From positions 1 through 8,674 of the forward strand of contig CALEZJ010000151.1 in assembly GCA_937927885.1 (NCBI GenBank): a DNA stretch of 8,674 nt, in the 5' to 3' direction. The position numbers and the translations under genes are program-made. Below the pieces are notes generated by a model. That model did not search any database. It had not been told where the DNA came from and saw nothing but the letters and a program-made list of their open reading frames with translations. Shown here in pieces: positions 1 to 6,889 of this stretch (position 1 is the first letter of the stretch; each line of letters starts with the position of its first letter). This DNA comes from an uncultured Paracoccaceae bacterium (GTDB lineage: Bacteria > Pseudomonadota > Alphaproteobacteria > Rhodobacterales > Rhodobacteraceae).

Positions 1-2516
1 CGCCCATCGCCTCGCGCAGCCACGGCTGGCGGGCGAAGTGCCTTCAGCGGCTGATCCGCCTCGACCTGCCGGTGCCGCGCACGGTGGCGCTGTCCTTTGA
101 CGCGGTGCGCGCCATCGCCTCGGGGTCGATGCCCGATCTGGGCTCGCTGGTCGGCCGGTTCGAGGCGGGGCAGCTTCTGTCCGTGCGCCCCTCGGCCGAA
201 AACCCGGATTGGGGCGGGCCGGGTGCGATCCTCAACATCGGCATGAACGACGACCGCCACGCCGAAATCTCTGCCGCGCATGGCGAGCCGGTGGCCACCG
301 CGCTCTATCTCGCCTTCGTGCAATCCTATGCCCAGCATGTGGCGCGGCTGGACCCCGACATGTTCGCCGTCGCCGAGCCCTGTCTGCCCGCCTTGCAGGC
401 GGCCCTTTACGATTACGAAAAGGAGATGGAGGAACCCTTCCCGCAGGACCCGCGCAAGCAATTGGGCGAGGTGCTGCGCTCGATGGCGCGCGCCTGGGAG
501 GGGACTTCCGCCCGCCTGCTCCGCCAGGCAAAGGGTGCCCCGGCCGAGGCGGGGCTGGGCCTCGTCGTGCAGGCGATGGCCGGGGGATTTGGCACGGCCG
601 ATTCCGGCGCCGGGGTCATCCAGTTCATCGACCCGGCCAGCGGTGCGCCGCAGATCACCGGGCGCTATGCCCTGCGCGGGCAGGGGCGCGATGCGCTGTC
701 GAACAACCCGCAGGCGCTGTTCCTGACCCGCGATCCGCGCGGCCCGTCGCTGGAGGACCAGAACCCCGAGGCCTATGCCCAGCTCCTCCATCACGGGGCA
801 ATCTGCCGCGAGAAGCTGCGCGAGGAAATGCAGATCGAATTCACCCTGGTCGGCGGACGGCTTTGGGTGCTCGACGCGCTCAAGGTCCAGCGCACCAGCC
901 GCGCGGCGGTGCGCAGCGCCGTGCAGATGGCCGAAGACGGCATCATCAGCCGCAAGGAGGCGCTCTTGCGGGTAACGCCGCGCGCGCTGTCGGAACTGTT
1001 GCACCGTCAGGTCGATCCGCGCGGCCCGCGCGAGGTGGTGGCGCGTGGCATGGCGGCCAGTCCGGGGGCGGCGACGGGGCGGCTGGTGTTCACCTCGACC
1101 GCCGCGCAGGCGAGCGCGGCGCGCGGCGAGCCCTGCATTCTGGTGCGCCGCGAAACCTCGCCCGAGGACATCCGCGGCATGCACGCCGCCGCCGGGGTGC
1201 TGACCGAGCGCGGCGGAATGACCAGCCATGCGGCGGTGATCGGGCGCGGCCTTGGCGTGCCCTGCATCGTCGGGGCCACGGGCCTGCGCATCGACCTGAA
1301 GGCGCGCCAGTTGCACACCGGCCGCCGGGTTCTGGACGAGGGCGATCTGATCACCATCGACGGCACGGCGGGCGAGGTGCTCCTGGGCGCGGCCAACCTG
1401 CTGGAGCCCGCGCATGACAAGTGGTTCACCACGCTCCTGGACTGGGCCGACACCCTGCGCGACATCGGTGTGCGTGCGAATGCCGACACGCCCACGGATG
1501 CCCGCATCGCGCGCGGCTTCAAGGCCGAGGGAATCGGCCTGTGTCGGACGGAGCACATGTTCTTTGAAGACGACCGCCTGACGGTGATGCGCGAGATGAT
1601 CTTTGCCGACACCGGCCATGACCGGGCGGCGGCGCTGGCGCGGCTCTTGCCGATGCAGCGGTCGGATTTCATCGAGCTTTTCTCGATCATGCAGGGTCTG
1701 CCGGTCTGCATCCGCCTGTTCGATCCGCCCCTGCACGAATTCCTGCCCCACACGCGCGAGGGGATGAAGCAGCTTGCCGACGCGCTGGACAAACCCCTGT
1801 CGGAAATCACCCGCCGGGCCGAGGAACTGGCCGAGTTCAACCCGATGCTGGGCCTGCGCGGGGTGCGGCTGGGGGTCACCCTGCCCGAGATCTACGAAAT
1901 GCAGGTGCGCGCCATCTTCGAGGCCACGATCGAGACCGCCAAGCGCGGCGCCAAGGTGGTGCCGGAAATCATGATCCCGCTGGTCTCGGCGATGCGCGAG
2001 GTCGAACTGGTCAAGGCGCGCATCGACGCGGTGGCGGCTGCCGTGCGGGTGGAAAAGGGGACGGCCTTCGACTACCGGCTGGGGGTGATGGTGGAAACCC
2101 CGCGCGCGGCGCTGCGCGCGGCGGAAATCGTCCAGCATGCCGAATTCATGTCCTTTGGCACCAATGACCTGACGCAGATGACCTACGGGCTCAGCCGCGA
2201 CGATGCCGGGCGGTTCATGTCCTATTATGTCCAGTCGGGGGTGTTCCGCGAGGACCCGTTCCATGTGCTCGACACCGACGGTGTGGGCGAGCTGTTGCTG
2301 ATCGCGGCGGAACGGGGACGGCGCACCAGGCCCGGGGTTACGCTGTCGATATGCGGCGAGCATGGCGGCAGCCCCGAATCGATAGCCTTCTGCCGCGATG
2401 CCGGCTTCGATTATGTGTCCTGTTCACCCTTCCGCGTGCCGGTCGCGCGGCTTGCTGCAGCGCAACTGACCATCGCCGCCTCGGACGCCCGTGCGCCGAT
2501 GGCGGACCTGCGCTGA
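1..2516 (+). CDS. PPDK-like PEP-utilising enzyme (5' end outside window)
   Basis: The reading frame is open from base 3 (837 residues visible) and aligns with pyruvate,phosphate dikinase from the first base, so the true start lies just upstream; a GTG at 72 is not the start. Residue numbers count from base 3. Canonical PPDK converts ATP, Pi and pyruvate to AMP, PPi and PEP through a phosphohistidine. Domains: ATP-grasp about 1-300, swivelling phosphohistidine domain about 343-430 (GGMTSHAAVIGRG, His409), PEP/pyruvate TIM barrel about 460-837. The barrel keeps Arg515 (GLCRTEH), Arg571 (RLFDPP), Glu698, Asn721 (SFGTNDLTQM) and Cys784 (CGEHGG). Their spacing matches, within one residue, that of the Clostridium symbiosum enzyme as I remember it. 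The ATP-grasp half is about 30 residues shorter and has substitutions at expected nucleotide-site positions (Gln277, Asp291, Leu293). Family membership is certain. Whether it catalyses the full PPDK reaction is doubtful, so no symbol is given; ppdK is the family name. Confidence 0.9.
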   Translation, partial: PIASRSHGWRAKCLQRLIRLDLPVPRTVALSFDAVRAIASGSMPDLGSLVGRFEAGQLLSVRPSAENPDWGGPGAILNIGMNDDRHAEISAAHGEPVATALYLAFVQSYAQHVARLDPDMFAVAEPCLPALQAALYDYEKEMEEPFPQDPRKQLGEVLRSMARAWEGTSARLLRQAKGAPAEAGLGLVVQAMAGGFGTADSGAGVIQFIDPASGAPQITGRYALRGQGRDALSNNPQALFLTRDPRGPSLEDQNPEAYAQLLHHGAICREKLREEMQIEFTLVGGRLWVLDALKVQRTSRAAVRSAVQMAEDGIISRKEALLRVTPRALSELLHRQVDPRGPREVVARGMAASPGAATGRLVFTSTAAQASAARGEPCILVRRETSPEDIRGMHAAAGVLTERGGMTSHAAVIGRGLGVPCIVGATGLRIDLKARQLHTGRRVLDEGDLITIDGTAGEVLLGAANLLEPAHDKWFTTLLDWADTLRDIGVRANADTPTDARIARGFKAEGIGLCRTEHMFFEDDRLTVMREMIFADTGHDRAAALARLLPMQRSDFIELFSIMQGLPVCIRLFDPPLHEFLPHTREGMKQLADALDKPLSEITRRAEELAEFNPMLGLRGVRLGVTLPEIYEMQVRAIFEATIETAKRGAKVVPEIMIPLVSAMREVELVKARIDAVAAAVRVEKGTAFDYRLGVMVETPRAALRAAEIVQHAEFMSFGTNDLTQMTYGLSRDDAGRFMSYYVQSGVFREDPFHVLDTDGVGELLLIAAERGRRTRPGVTLSICGEHGGSPESIAFCRDAGFDYVSCSPFRVPVARLAAAQLTIAASDARAPMADLR

Positions 2517-2583
2517 CGCCTGTGATTCAAGGGAAATCCTGACCTTGCCCGGGTTCGCCGCGCTGCCGAGACAGGGGCGCGTC

Positions 2584-2602
2584 AACCGGGTCGGAGCCGG
2601 TT
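2584..2602 (+). terminator. Hairpin after PPDK-like gene, possible weak terminator
   Basis: The arms AACCGG (2584-2589) and CCGGTT (2597-2602) pair perfectly around a seven-base loop, and the 3' arm runs into TTTG. It lies about 68 bases after the PPDK-like stop codon. The T run is only three bases, so intrinsic termination would be weak, and a chance inverted repeat is possible at this GC content. Confidence 0.25.
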
Positions 2603-2631
2603 TGTAGACTCGGGCCGCGTTTTGCGCTAAC
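2602..2631 (+). promoter_or_regulatory. Weak candidate sigma-70-type promoter for the hydrolase gene
   Basis: TTGTAG (2602-2607) is followed after 18 bases by GCTAAC (2626-2631). The match to TTGACA/TATAAT is poor and lacks the final T of the -10 box. Rhodobacter housekeeping promoters often lack that T, so this does not exclude it. The predicted start would give a 5' leader of about 140 bases containing the perfect hairpin at 2700-2717. Pattern match only. Confidence 0.22.
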
Positions 2632-2699
2632 CCTCGGGTCGGCGAGGCTGCGGTCCAGGGGGGGAACCGGGTCGCAGAACCCGCCATTCATGAACGACA

Positions 2700-2717
2700 T
2701 GCCGCACCCATGCGGCA
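2700..2717. repeat. Perfect 7-bp inverted repeat in the hydrolase leader
   Basis: TGCCGCA (2700-2706) and TGCGGCA (2711-2717) are exact reverse complements around the four-base loop CCCA. No T tract follows, so this is not a standard intrinsic terminator. It lies about 60 bases before the hydrolase start and could be a leader hairpin, an operator or chance. I do not recognise it as a known regulatory element. Confidence 0.4.
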
Positions 2718-2775
2718 GACCGGACGCCCCTGGCGTAGCCCTTGCGCTGCCCTAGGCTGACAGAGGATGGACGGG

Positions 2776-3423
2776 ATGGGATGGATTGCTCGGCTGGCCC
2801 CGATGGGGTTGGCGATTGTTCTTGGACTGGCGCCGTTGACCGCTGCCGCCGATCTGCCGATCGAACAAAGTCTGGCGCTCGCGCTCAGCGCCGAAAGGGA
2901 TGCGATGCGTCGCGTCTCGCCCCGCGTGGTGACCCGCGCGACGTCGCCTCTGGATTCGCCCGAAATGCTGCTGCGCTATGACCCGTCCTATCTGCGGACC
3001 CTGCCGCGCTCGGGCGATCAGCAGGTGCAATGCCTGGCCGAAGCGATCTATCACGAGGCCCGCGGCGAGGACGTCATGGGGCAATTCGCGGTTGCCGAGG
3101 TGATCCTGAACCGGGTCGATCTGCCGAACTACCCCGACACCGTCTGCGGCGTGGTCCACCAGAACGCGCACAGGTCCAACGCCTGCCAGTTCAGCTATGC
3201 CTGCAATGGCCGTTCGCGGGCGATGAGCGACACCGACGCCCGGCGTCTGGCCGAAGGCATCGCGCAGATCCTGCTGTCGGGCTCGCCGCGCGAACTGACC
3301 GATGGCGCTACCCATTTCCACACCACCGATGTGCGCCCGCGCTGGTCCTCGACCTTCCAGCGCACCGCGCAGATCGGCACGCATCTGTTCTACCGCGAAC
3401 CGCTGCGGTTGTCGTTCAACTGA
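2776..3423 (+). CDS. Exported SleB-type cell wall hydrolase (Hydrolase_2 family)
   Basis: The 215-residue protein begins with a signal peptide (Arg6, hydrophobic 7-21, likely signal peptidase I cleavage after TAAA at 22-25), so it should act in the periplasm on peptidoglycan. Residues about 86-212 form one SleB/CwlJ (Hydrolase_2) domain. Visible signatures are CLAEAIYHEARGE with the probable catalytic Glu94, AVAEVILNRV, TVCGVV, ACQFSYAC, ATHFHTTDVRPRW and IGTHLFYRE. Four cysteines (86, 124, 137, 143) could form two disulfides. Family members cleave spore cortex in Bacillus; in Proteobacteria the domain occurs in small exported cell wall hydrolases of little-known role. There is no separate peptidoglycan-binding domain. 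I chose the ATG at 2776 because AGAGGA (2762-2767) lies eight bases upstream; the in-frame ATG at 2767 abuts that site and would add only three residues. Exact bond cleaved is unknown. Confidence 0.88.
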   Translation: MGWIARLAPMGLAIVLGLAPLTAAADLPIEQSLALALSAERDAMRRVSPRVVTRATSPLDSPEMLLRYDPSYLRTLPRSGDQQVQCLAEAIYHEARGEDVMGQFAVAEVILNRVDLPNYPDTVCGVVHQNAHRSNACQFSYACNGRSRAMSDTDARRLAEGIAQILLSGSPRELTDGATHFHTTDVRPRWSSTFQRTAQIGTHLFYREPLRLSFN

Positions 3424-3470
3424 CGCGGGCAACTCCTCTGGGCAACTGACCCGGGCCACTGACGCGGGTT
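3419..3470. repeat. Four tandem copies of a 13-bp unit
   Basis: Units run head to tail: ACTGACGCGGGCA (3419-3431), ACTCCTCTGGGCA (3432-3444), ACTGACCCGGGCC (3445-3457) and ACTGACGCGGGTT (3458-3470). Units 1, 3 and 4 share ACTGAC-CGGG; unit 2 is degenerate but keeps ACT, GGGCA and the register. The first unit overlaps the hydrolase stop codon (TGA 3421-3423), so the array is almost wholly non-coding. It looks like a small minisatellite grown by slippage; any regulatory role is unknown. Confidence 0.7.
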
Positions 3471-3523
3471 GCGCATCGGAAACCGGATTCGTCGCCTTGG
3501 GCGCGTTTCATGCCGCTTGCGCA

Positions 3524-3551
3524 TTGTGCGATCCGCGCGGCGCGCGCTAAG
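3524..3551 (+). promoter_or_regulatory. Weak candidate promoter upstream of folB
   Basis: TTGTGC (3524-3529) is followed after 16 bases by GCTAAG (3546-3551), with another TTGC-type hexamer just upstream at 3517-3522. The spacer is an almost pure G/C alternating run. The -10 hexamer again lacks the final T, as in the candidate before the hydrolase gene. The position, about 30 bases before the folB start, suits a promoter for folB-folP-glmM. Pattern match only. Confidence 0.27.
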
Positions 3552-3583
3552 ACCCTGCCCGTGATCCCCTTGGCGAGGCTGGC

Positions 3584-4492
3584 ATGAGCAGCGACATCCA
3601 TCTGGCATTTGCCCCCCCCGAGGAGCGCGCCGAGGCCACCGCCTCGGCCGATCCGCGTGACCGCATCGCGCTGAGGGACTTTCTGACCGAGGCCGAGATC
3701 GGCGCCTTCCAGACCGAGCGCGGGCATACCCAGCGGCTGATGTTCAACGTCGTCGTCGAGGTGCGCCCGCTCAGTGGCCCGATCGACGATGATGTCGACA
3801 GGATCATGTCCTACGACACGATCACCGAGGCAATCACCGATGAACTGGCGGCGGGGCGGCTGAACCTTTTGGAAACCCTGGCCGAGCATGTGGCCGAGCG
3901 TATCCTGGCCCATCCGCGGGCCATGCGGGCCTTCGTGCGGGTGGAAAAGCTGGATCGCGGTCCGTTCAAGCTGGGGGTCGAGATCGTGCGCACCCGCGCC
4001 GCCGTGCCGGTGGCGCAGGCCAGCGGCGCCGCGCTGCATCCGACGCTGGTCTATCTGGACAATGCGGCGATTGCGGCCGCCGATCTGCCCGCCCGCGTCG
4101 ATGCGCTGGCGGCGCGGGTGGGAGGCGCCGTGGTCCTCTGCGTGGGGTTGCCGGACAAGGACGTGCCACAGGTCGGCGTGACCTCGGTCCAGCGGCGTAT
4201 CGACCTCCTGGCGATCGAGCAGAACGCCTGGGTGCTGGCGGGACGGGACCGGCGCTGGCTGGTGGTCGAAAGCCGCACGGAAATCGACTGGGCGATCCGG
4301 CAGGGCCGCACCATCGTCTGGGCGCCGTCGAAACTGGTGCTGGATACGCCCGACGCGCCCATCCAGCACGCGGCGAATGGCCCGGCACTGGCGCTCTGGC
4401 TGGCCGAGTCGCTGGCGGCGCGCGCCCTCGTCACTCCGCCGGGGATCACCCTGTCGGCGGGAAGCCGCGTGCCGGTTGAAACATTCGCGTAA
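3584..4492 (+). CDS. folB: Dihydroneopterin aldolase with C-terminal amino-acid-kinase-like domain
   Basis: Residues about 28-137 of 302 form a dihydroneopterin aldolase, which converts 7,8-dihydroneopterin to 6-hydroxymethyl-7,8-dihydropterin plus glycolaldehyde in cytoplasmic folate synthesis. Expected catalytic and pterin-site residues are present: Glu45 (GAFQTERG), Tyr77 (MSYDTI), Glu97 (LLETLAEHVAE) and Lys122 (RVEKLDRG). Their spacings (32, 20, 25) equal those of E. coli FolB as I remember it. E. coli FolB is only about 120 residues, so the tail from about 150 to 282 is extra. It resembles small amino-acid-kinase-fold proteins such as those near methanopterin genes (motifs IEQNAWVLAG, VWAPSKLVL, ALALWLAESLAA), but the glycine-rich phosphate-binding loops are not recognisable, so it is probably non-catalytic. 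The ATG at 3584 follows GCGAGG by five bases. The gap to folP is 52 bases, suggesting co-transcription. The folB call is secure; the tail assignment is moderate. Confidence 0.9.
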   Translation: MSSDIHLAFAPPEERAEATASADPRDRIALRDFLTEAEIGAFQTERGHTQRLMFNVVVEVRPLSGPIDDDVDRIMSYDTITEAITDELAAGRLNLLETLAEHVAERILAHPRAMRAFVRVEKLDRGPFKLGVEIVRTRAAVPVAQASGAALHPTLVYLDNAAIAAADLPARVDALAARVGGAVVLCVGLPDKDVPQVGVTSVQRRIDLLAIEQNAWVLAGRDRRWLVVESRTEIDWAIRQGRTIVWAPSKLVLDTPDAPIQHAANGPALALWLAESLAARALVTPPGITLSAGSRVPVETFA

Positions 4493-4544
4493 CGGCCGCG
4501 CGGCTTGCTTGAAAACCCGGGGCCGATCTGATTCTCAGGGTCGC

Positions 4545-5510
4545 ATGACCCCAGAACACCCGTATCATCCGATCCCCCGCACCGACCTGCCGCGCCCGCC
4601 CGGCGCCCTGTCGCTGGCGGGCAGCGCGCATGTCTGGTTCCGGCCCGACGCCCCCGGGGCCCGGGCCCTGTCGCAGCCGCGTCCGATCCTGCCGGGCCTG
4701 CCCGCCGACCGTCCTCTGGTCATGGGCATCGTCAACGTCACCCCCGACAGTTTCAGCGACGGCGGCACGCTGGGCGGGGTTGGCGACGCCGTGGCGCGGG
4801 CACGCGCGATGGTGGCGGCGGGGGCCGACATTCTGGACATCGGCGGTGAAAGCACCCGCCCCGGCGCCGCCGAGGTGCCGGTGCCCGAGGAAATCGCCCG
4901 TGTGGCGCCGGTCATCGCCGCGATCCGCGCCGACGGCATCACCACGCCGATCAGCATCGACACCCGCAAGGCCCGCGTGGCCGAGGCGGCGCTGGCAGCC
5001 GGGGCCAACATCGTCAACGATGTCGCCGCCCTGACCTGGGACGCGGATCTGGCCCGAGTGGTGGCCGAGGCCGGCGCACCGCTCTGCCTGATGCACGCGC
5101 AGGGCACGCCGCAGACCATGCAGGCCGCACCGCATTACGGCGATGTGCTGACCGAGGTCTACGACTGGCTGGCGCGGCGGATGGAGTTTGCCGTGGCGCA
5201 GGGCATCGCGCCCGAACGGATCATCACCGACCCCGGCATCGGCTTTGGCAAGACCCTGCAGCACAACCTGACCCTGCTGCGCGGCCTGTCGCTGTTTCAT
5301 TCCCTGGGCGCGCCGATCCTTCTGGGCGCCTCGCGCAAGCGGTTCATCGGCACGCTTTCGGGCGTCGACGAGGCCGCGCGGCGCATGCCCGGCTCGGTCG
5401 CGGTGGCGCTATTTGCGGCGGCGCAGGGGGCACAGGTGATCCGCGTGCATGATGTTGCGGAAACGGTTCAGGCTTTGGCGCTGTGGCGCGCACTGACTTT
5501 GGAGGCATGA
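4545..5510 (+). CDS. folP: Dihydropteroate synthase
   Basis: The 321-residue protein joins 6-hydroxymethyl-7,8-dihydropterin diphosphate to p-aminobenzoate, giving dihydropteroate; it is the sulfonamide target and acts in the cytoplasm. The TIM-barrel signatures appear in order: [15 protein letters not shown] (from residue 60), [58 protein letters not shown] (Ser263-Lys265) and a final RVHDV. These cover both pterin-diphosphate and p-aminobenzoate sites, so it should be active. About 59 residues precede the first barrel strand, making it longer than the roughly 280-residue E. coli enzyme; this tail includes [12 protein letters not shown] and has no membrane segment. I chose ATG 4545 because CAGGG lies four bases upstream and the longer frame (from 4377) would run through folB. 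It follows folB and precedes glmM, the latter a common folP neighbour in Proteobacteria. Confidence 0.95.
   Translation: MTPEHPYHPIPRTDLPRPPGALSLAGSAHVWFRPDAPGARALSQPRPILPGLPADRPLVMGIVNVTPDSFSDGGTLGGVGDAVARARAMVAAGADILDIGGESTRPGAAEVPVPEEIARVAPVIAAIRADGITTPISIDTRKARVAEAALAAGANIVNDVAALTWDADLARVVAEAGAPLCLMHAQGTPQTMQAAPHYGDVLTEVYDWLARRMEFAVAQGIAPERIITDPGIGFGKTLQHNLTLLRGLSLFHSLGAPILLGASRKRFIGTLSGVDEAARRMPGSVAVALFAAAQGAQVIRVHDVAETVQALALWRALTLEA
5501..5505 (+). promoter_or_regulatory. glmM ribosome binding site inside the end of folP
   Basis: GGAGG sits in the last sense codons of folP, nine bases before the glmM ATG at 5515. With only four bases between the folP stop and the glmM start, this fixes the glmM start and implies translational coupling. 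An ATG overlapping the folP stop (5506-5508) is out of frame with glmM and is not used. Confidence 0.75.
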
Positions 5511-5514
5511 GACA

Positions 5515-6855
5515 ATGACCAGGCTTTTTGGCACGGACGGGGTGCGCGGGCAGGCCAATACCTGGCCGATGACCGCCGAGATGGCGCTGAAACTGGGCGC
5601 TGCGGCCGGGCGGCATTTTCGCCGCGATGGCAAGGCGGCGCACCGGGTGGTGATCGGCAAGGACACGCGGCTGTCGTGCTACATGCTGGAAAACGCGCTG
5701 ACGGCGGGGCTGACCTCGACGGGCATGAACGTGCTCTTGCTGGGTCCGGTGCCGACCCCGGCGGTGGGGTTCCTGACCCGGTCGATGCGGGCGGATGTGG
5801 GGATCATGATCTCGGCCAGCCACAACCCGGCCAGCGACAACGGCATCAAGTTCTTTGGCCCCGATGGCTACAAGCTGTCGGATGCCGACGAGGCCGCGAT
5901 CGAGGCGCTGGCCGGGGCCCATGTGGAACTGGCAGCGCCGATGGAGATCGGTCGCGCGAAACGCATCGACGACGGGCTGGGACGCTATGTCGAATACGCC
6001 AAGACCACCTTGCCGCGCGGCGCACGGCTGGAGGGGCTGAAGGTGGTGATCGATTGCGCGAACGGCGCGGCCTACAAGGCGGCGCCCGAGGTGCTGTGGG
6101 AACTGGGGGCCGAGGTGATCCCGCTGGGCGTGGCACCCGACGGGCTGAACATCAACAAGGGCGTCGGTTCGACCCATCCGCGCGCGGCGGCGGAAACCGT
6201 GGTGGCGCATGGGGCGGATGTGGGGATCTGTCTGGACGGCGACGCCGACCGGGTGATCCTGATCGACGAGCAGGGACAGGTGGCGGACGGCGACCAGATC
6301 ATGGCGCTGATGGCGGCGCGCTGGGCGGCCGAAGAGCGGCTCAACGACGGCACGCTGGTTGCCACGGTGATGTCCAACCTGGGGCTGGAGCGGTTCCTTG
6401 CGCGCCAGGGCCTGCGGCTGGAACGCACGGCGGTGGGCGACCGGCATGTGGTCGAGCGCATGCGCGAGCGCGGGCTGAACCTGGGCGGCGAGCAATCGGG
6501 GCATATCGTGATGACCGATTACGCCACCACCGGCGACGGGCTGATCGCCGGGCTGCAATTCCTGCTGGCGATGGCCGACACCGGGCGCAAGGCCAGCGCG
6601 CTGGCGCGCCAGTTCGAACCGGTGCCGCAGATGCTGCGCAACGTGCGCTATGGCGCAGGCCAGACCCCGATGGAGGCGTCGTCCGTCAAGGCCGCCGTGG
6701 CCGAGGCCGAGGGGCGCCTGAACGGGCGCGGGCGGCTCTTGATCCGCAAGTCGGGGACCGAGCCCCTGGTGCGGGTGATGGCGGAATGCGAGGACGAGGC
6801 CCTGCTGGCCGAGATCGTCGGCGGACTGGTGGCCGAGATCGAGGCGGCGCTGTAA
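5515..6855 (+). CDS. glmM: Phosphoglucosamine mutase
   Basis: The 446-residue cytoplasmic enzyme interconverts glucosamine-6-phosphate and glucosamine-1-phosphate, the step before GlmU in UDP-N-acetylglucosamine synthesis for peptidoglycan and lipopolysaccharide. All four alpha-D-phosphohexomutase motifs are present: the N-terminal FGTDGVRG, the phosphoserine loop ISASHNP with Ser102, the metal loop DGDADR (Asp241, Asp243, Asp245), the sugar-binding GGEQSGH and the phosphate-binding [12 protein letters not shown] (from Arg411). Ser102 and the Asp positions coincide with E. coli GlmM numbering, and the length is normal. FGTDGVRG and [17 protein letters not shown] favour GlmM over phosphomannomutase or phosphoglucomutase. 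It starts four bases after folP and is probably the last gene of the folB-folP-glmM transcript. Family members are activated by phosphorylation of the active-site serine. Confidence 0.97.
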   Translation: MTRLFGTDGVRGQANTWPMTAEMALKLGAAAGRHFRRDGKAAHRVVIGKDTRLSCYMLENALTAGLTSTGMNVLLLGPVPTPAVGFLTRSMRADVGIMISASHNPASDNGIKFFGPDGYKLSDADEAAIEALAGAHVELAAPMEIGRAKRIDDGLGRYVEYAKTTLPRGARLEGLKVVIDCANGAAYKAAPEVLWELGAEVIPLGVAPDGLNINKGVGSTHPRAAAETVVAHGADVGICLDGDADRVILIDEQGQVADGDQIMALMAARWAAEERLNDGTLVATVMSNLGLERFLARQGLRLERTAVGDRHVVERMRERGLNLGGEQSGHIVMTDYATTGDGLIAGLQFLLAMADTGRKASALARQFEPVPQMLRNVRYGAGQTPMEASSVKAAVAEAEGRLNGRGRLLIRKSGTEPLVRVMAECEDEALLAEIVGGLVAEIEAAL

Positions 6856-6887
6856 CCTGCGGGCGCAGGCCCGGGGGCTGGCCGGGC
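6856..6887. terminator. Paired hairpins between convergent genes, possible terminator
   Basis: Directly after the glmM stop, CCTGC (6856-6860) pairs with GCAGG (6865-6869) around a GGGC loop. Next, GCCCGG (6869-6874) pairs with CCGGGC (6882-6887) around a seven-base loop; the two share base 6869. Stems are G/C rich, with no long T run on either strand; the first Ts downstream are in GTATTT at 6894-6899. The position between two converging genes fits a terminator serving one or both. Confidence 0.35.
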
Positions 6888-6889
6888 AA

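Larger units (their letters stand above)
2517..2775. other. Intergenic region between PPDK-like gene and cell wall hydrolase gene
   Basis: This is the longest gene-free stretch in the window, about 260 bases. I see no credible small coding frame. It holds a six-base-pair hairpin about 70 bases after the PPDK-like stop, a weak promoter-like pair just beyond it, and a perfect seven-base-pair hairpin about 60 bases before the hydrolase start. A ribosome binding site is present at its right end. The hydrolase therefore probably has its own transcription unit, which is an inference from the spacing and these weak signals. Confidence 0.5.

Noticed and set aside
209..1417. 402-residue frame inside the PPDK-like gene, + strand
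   Set aside because: It is rich in Arg, Gly, Ala and Pro with no recognisable domain, as expected for an out-of-frame reading of high-GC coding DNA.
72..2516. GTG at 72 as the start of the PPDK-like gene
   Set aside because: The same frame is open back to base 3 and the residues before 72 (HGWRAKCLQRL...DLPVP) align with the N-terminal GGKGANLAEM...GLPVP region of PPDK, so the gene starts before the window.
3534..3547. Alternating CG run as a Z-DNA or functional element
   Set aside because: Short G/C alternations are common by chance at this base composition; nothing else supports a role beyond lying in a promoter spacer.
4505..4534. TTGCTT...TGATTC as a separate folP promoter
   Set aside because: The hexamers match poorly and the 52-base folB-folP gap is better explained by co-transcription.
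4377..4544. Upstream extension of folP into folB
   Set aside because: It would overlap the conserved kinase-like tail of FolB by over 100 bases and adds no recognisable sequence; ATG 4545 has its own ribosome binding site.
5344..6558. 404-residue antisense frame over folP and glmM
   Set aside because: It lies opposite strongly conserved coding sequence, shows no domain and has the His/Arg/Pro/Gln-rich composition of a shadow frame.
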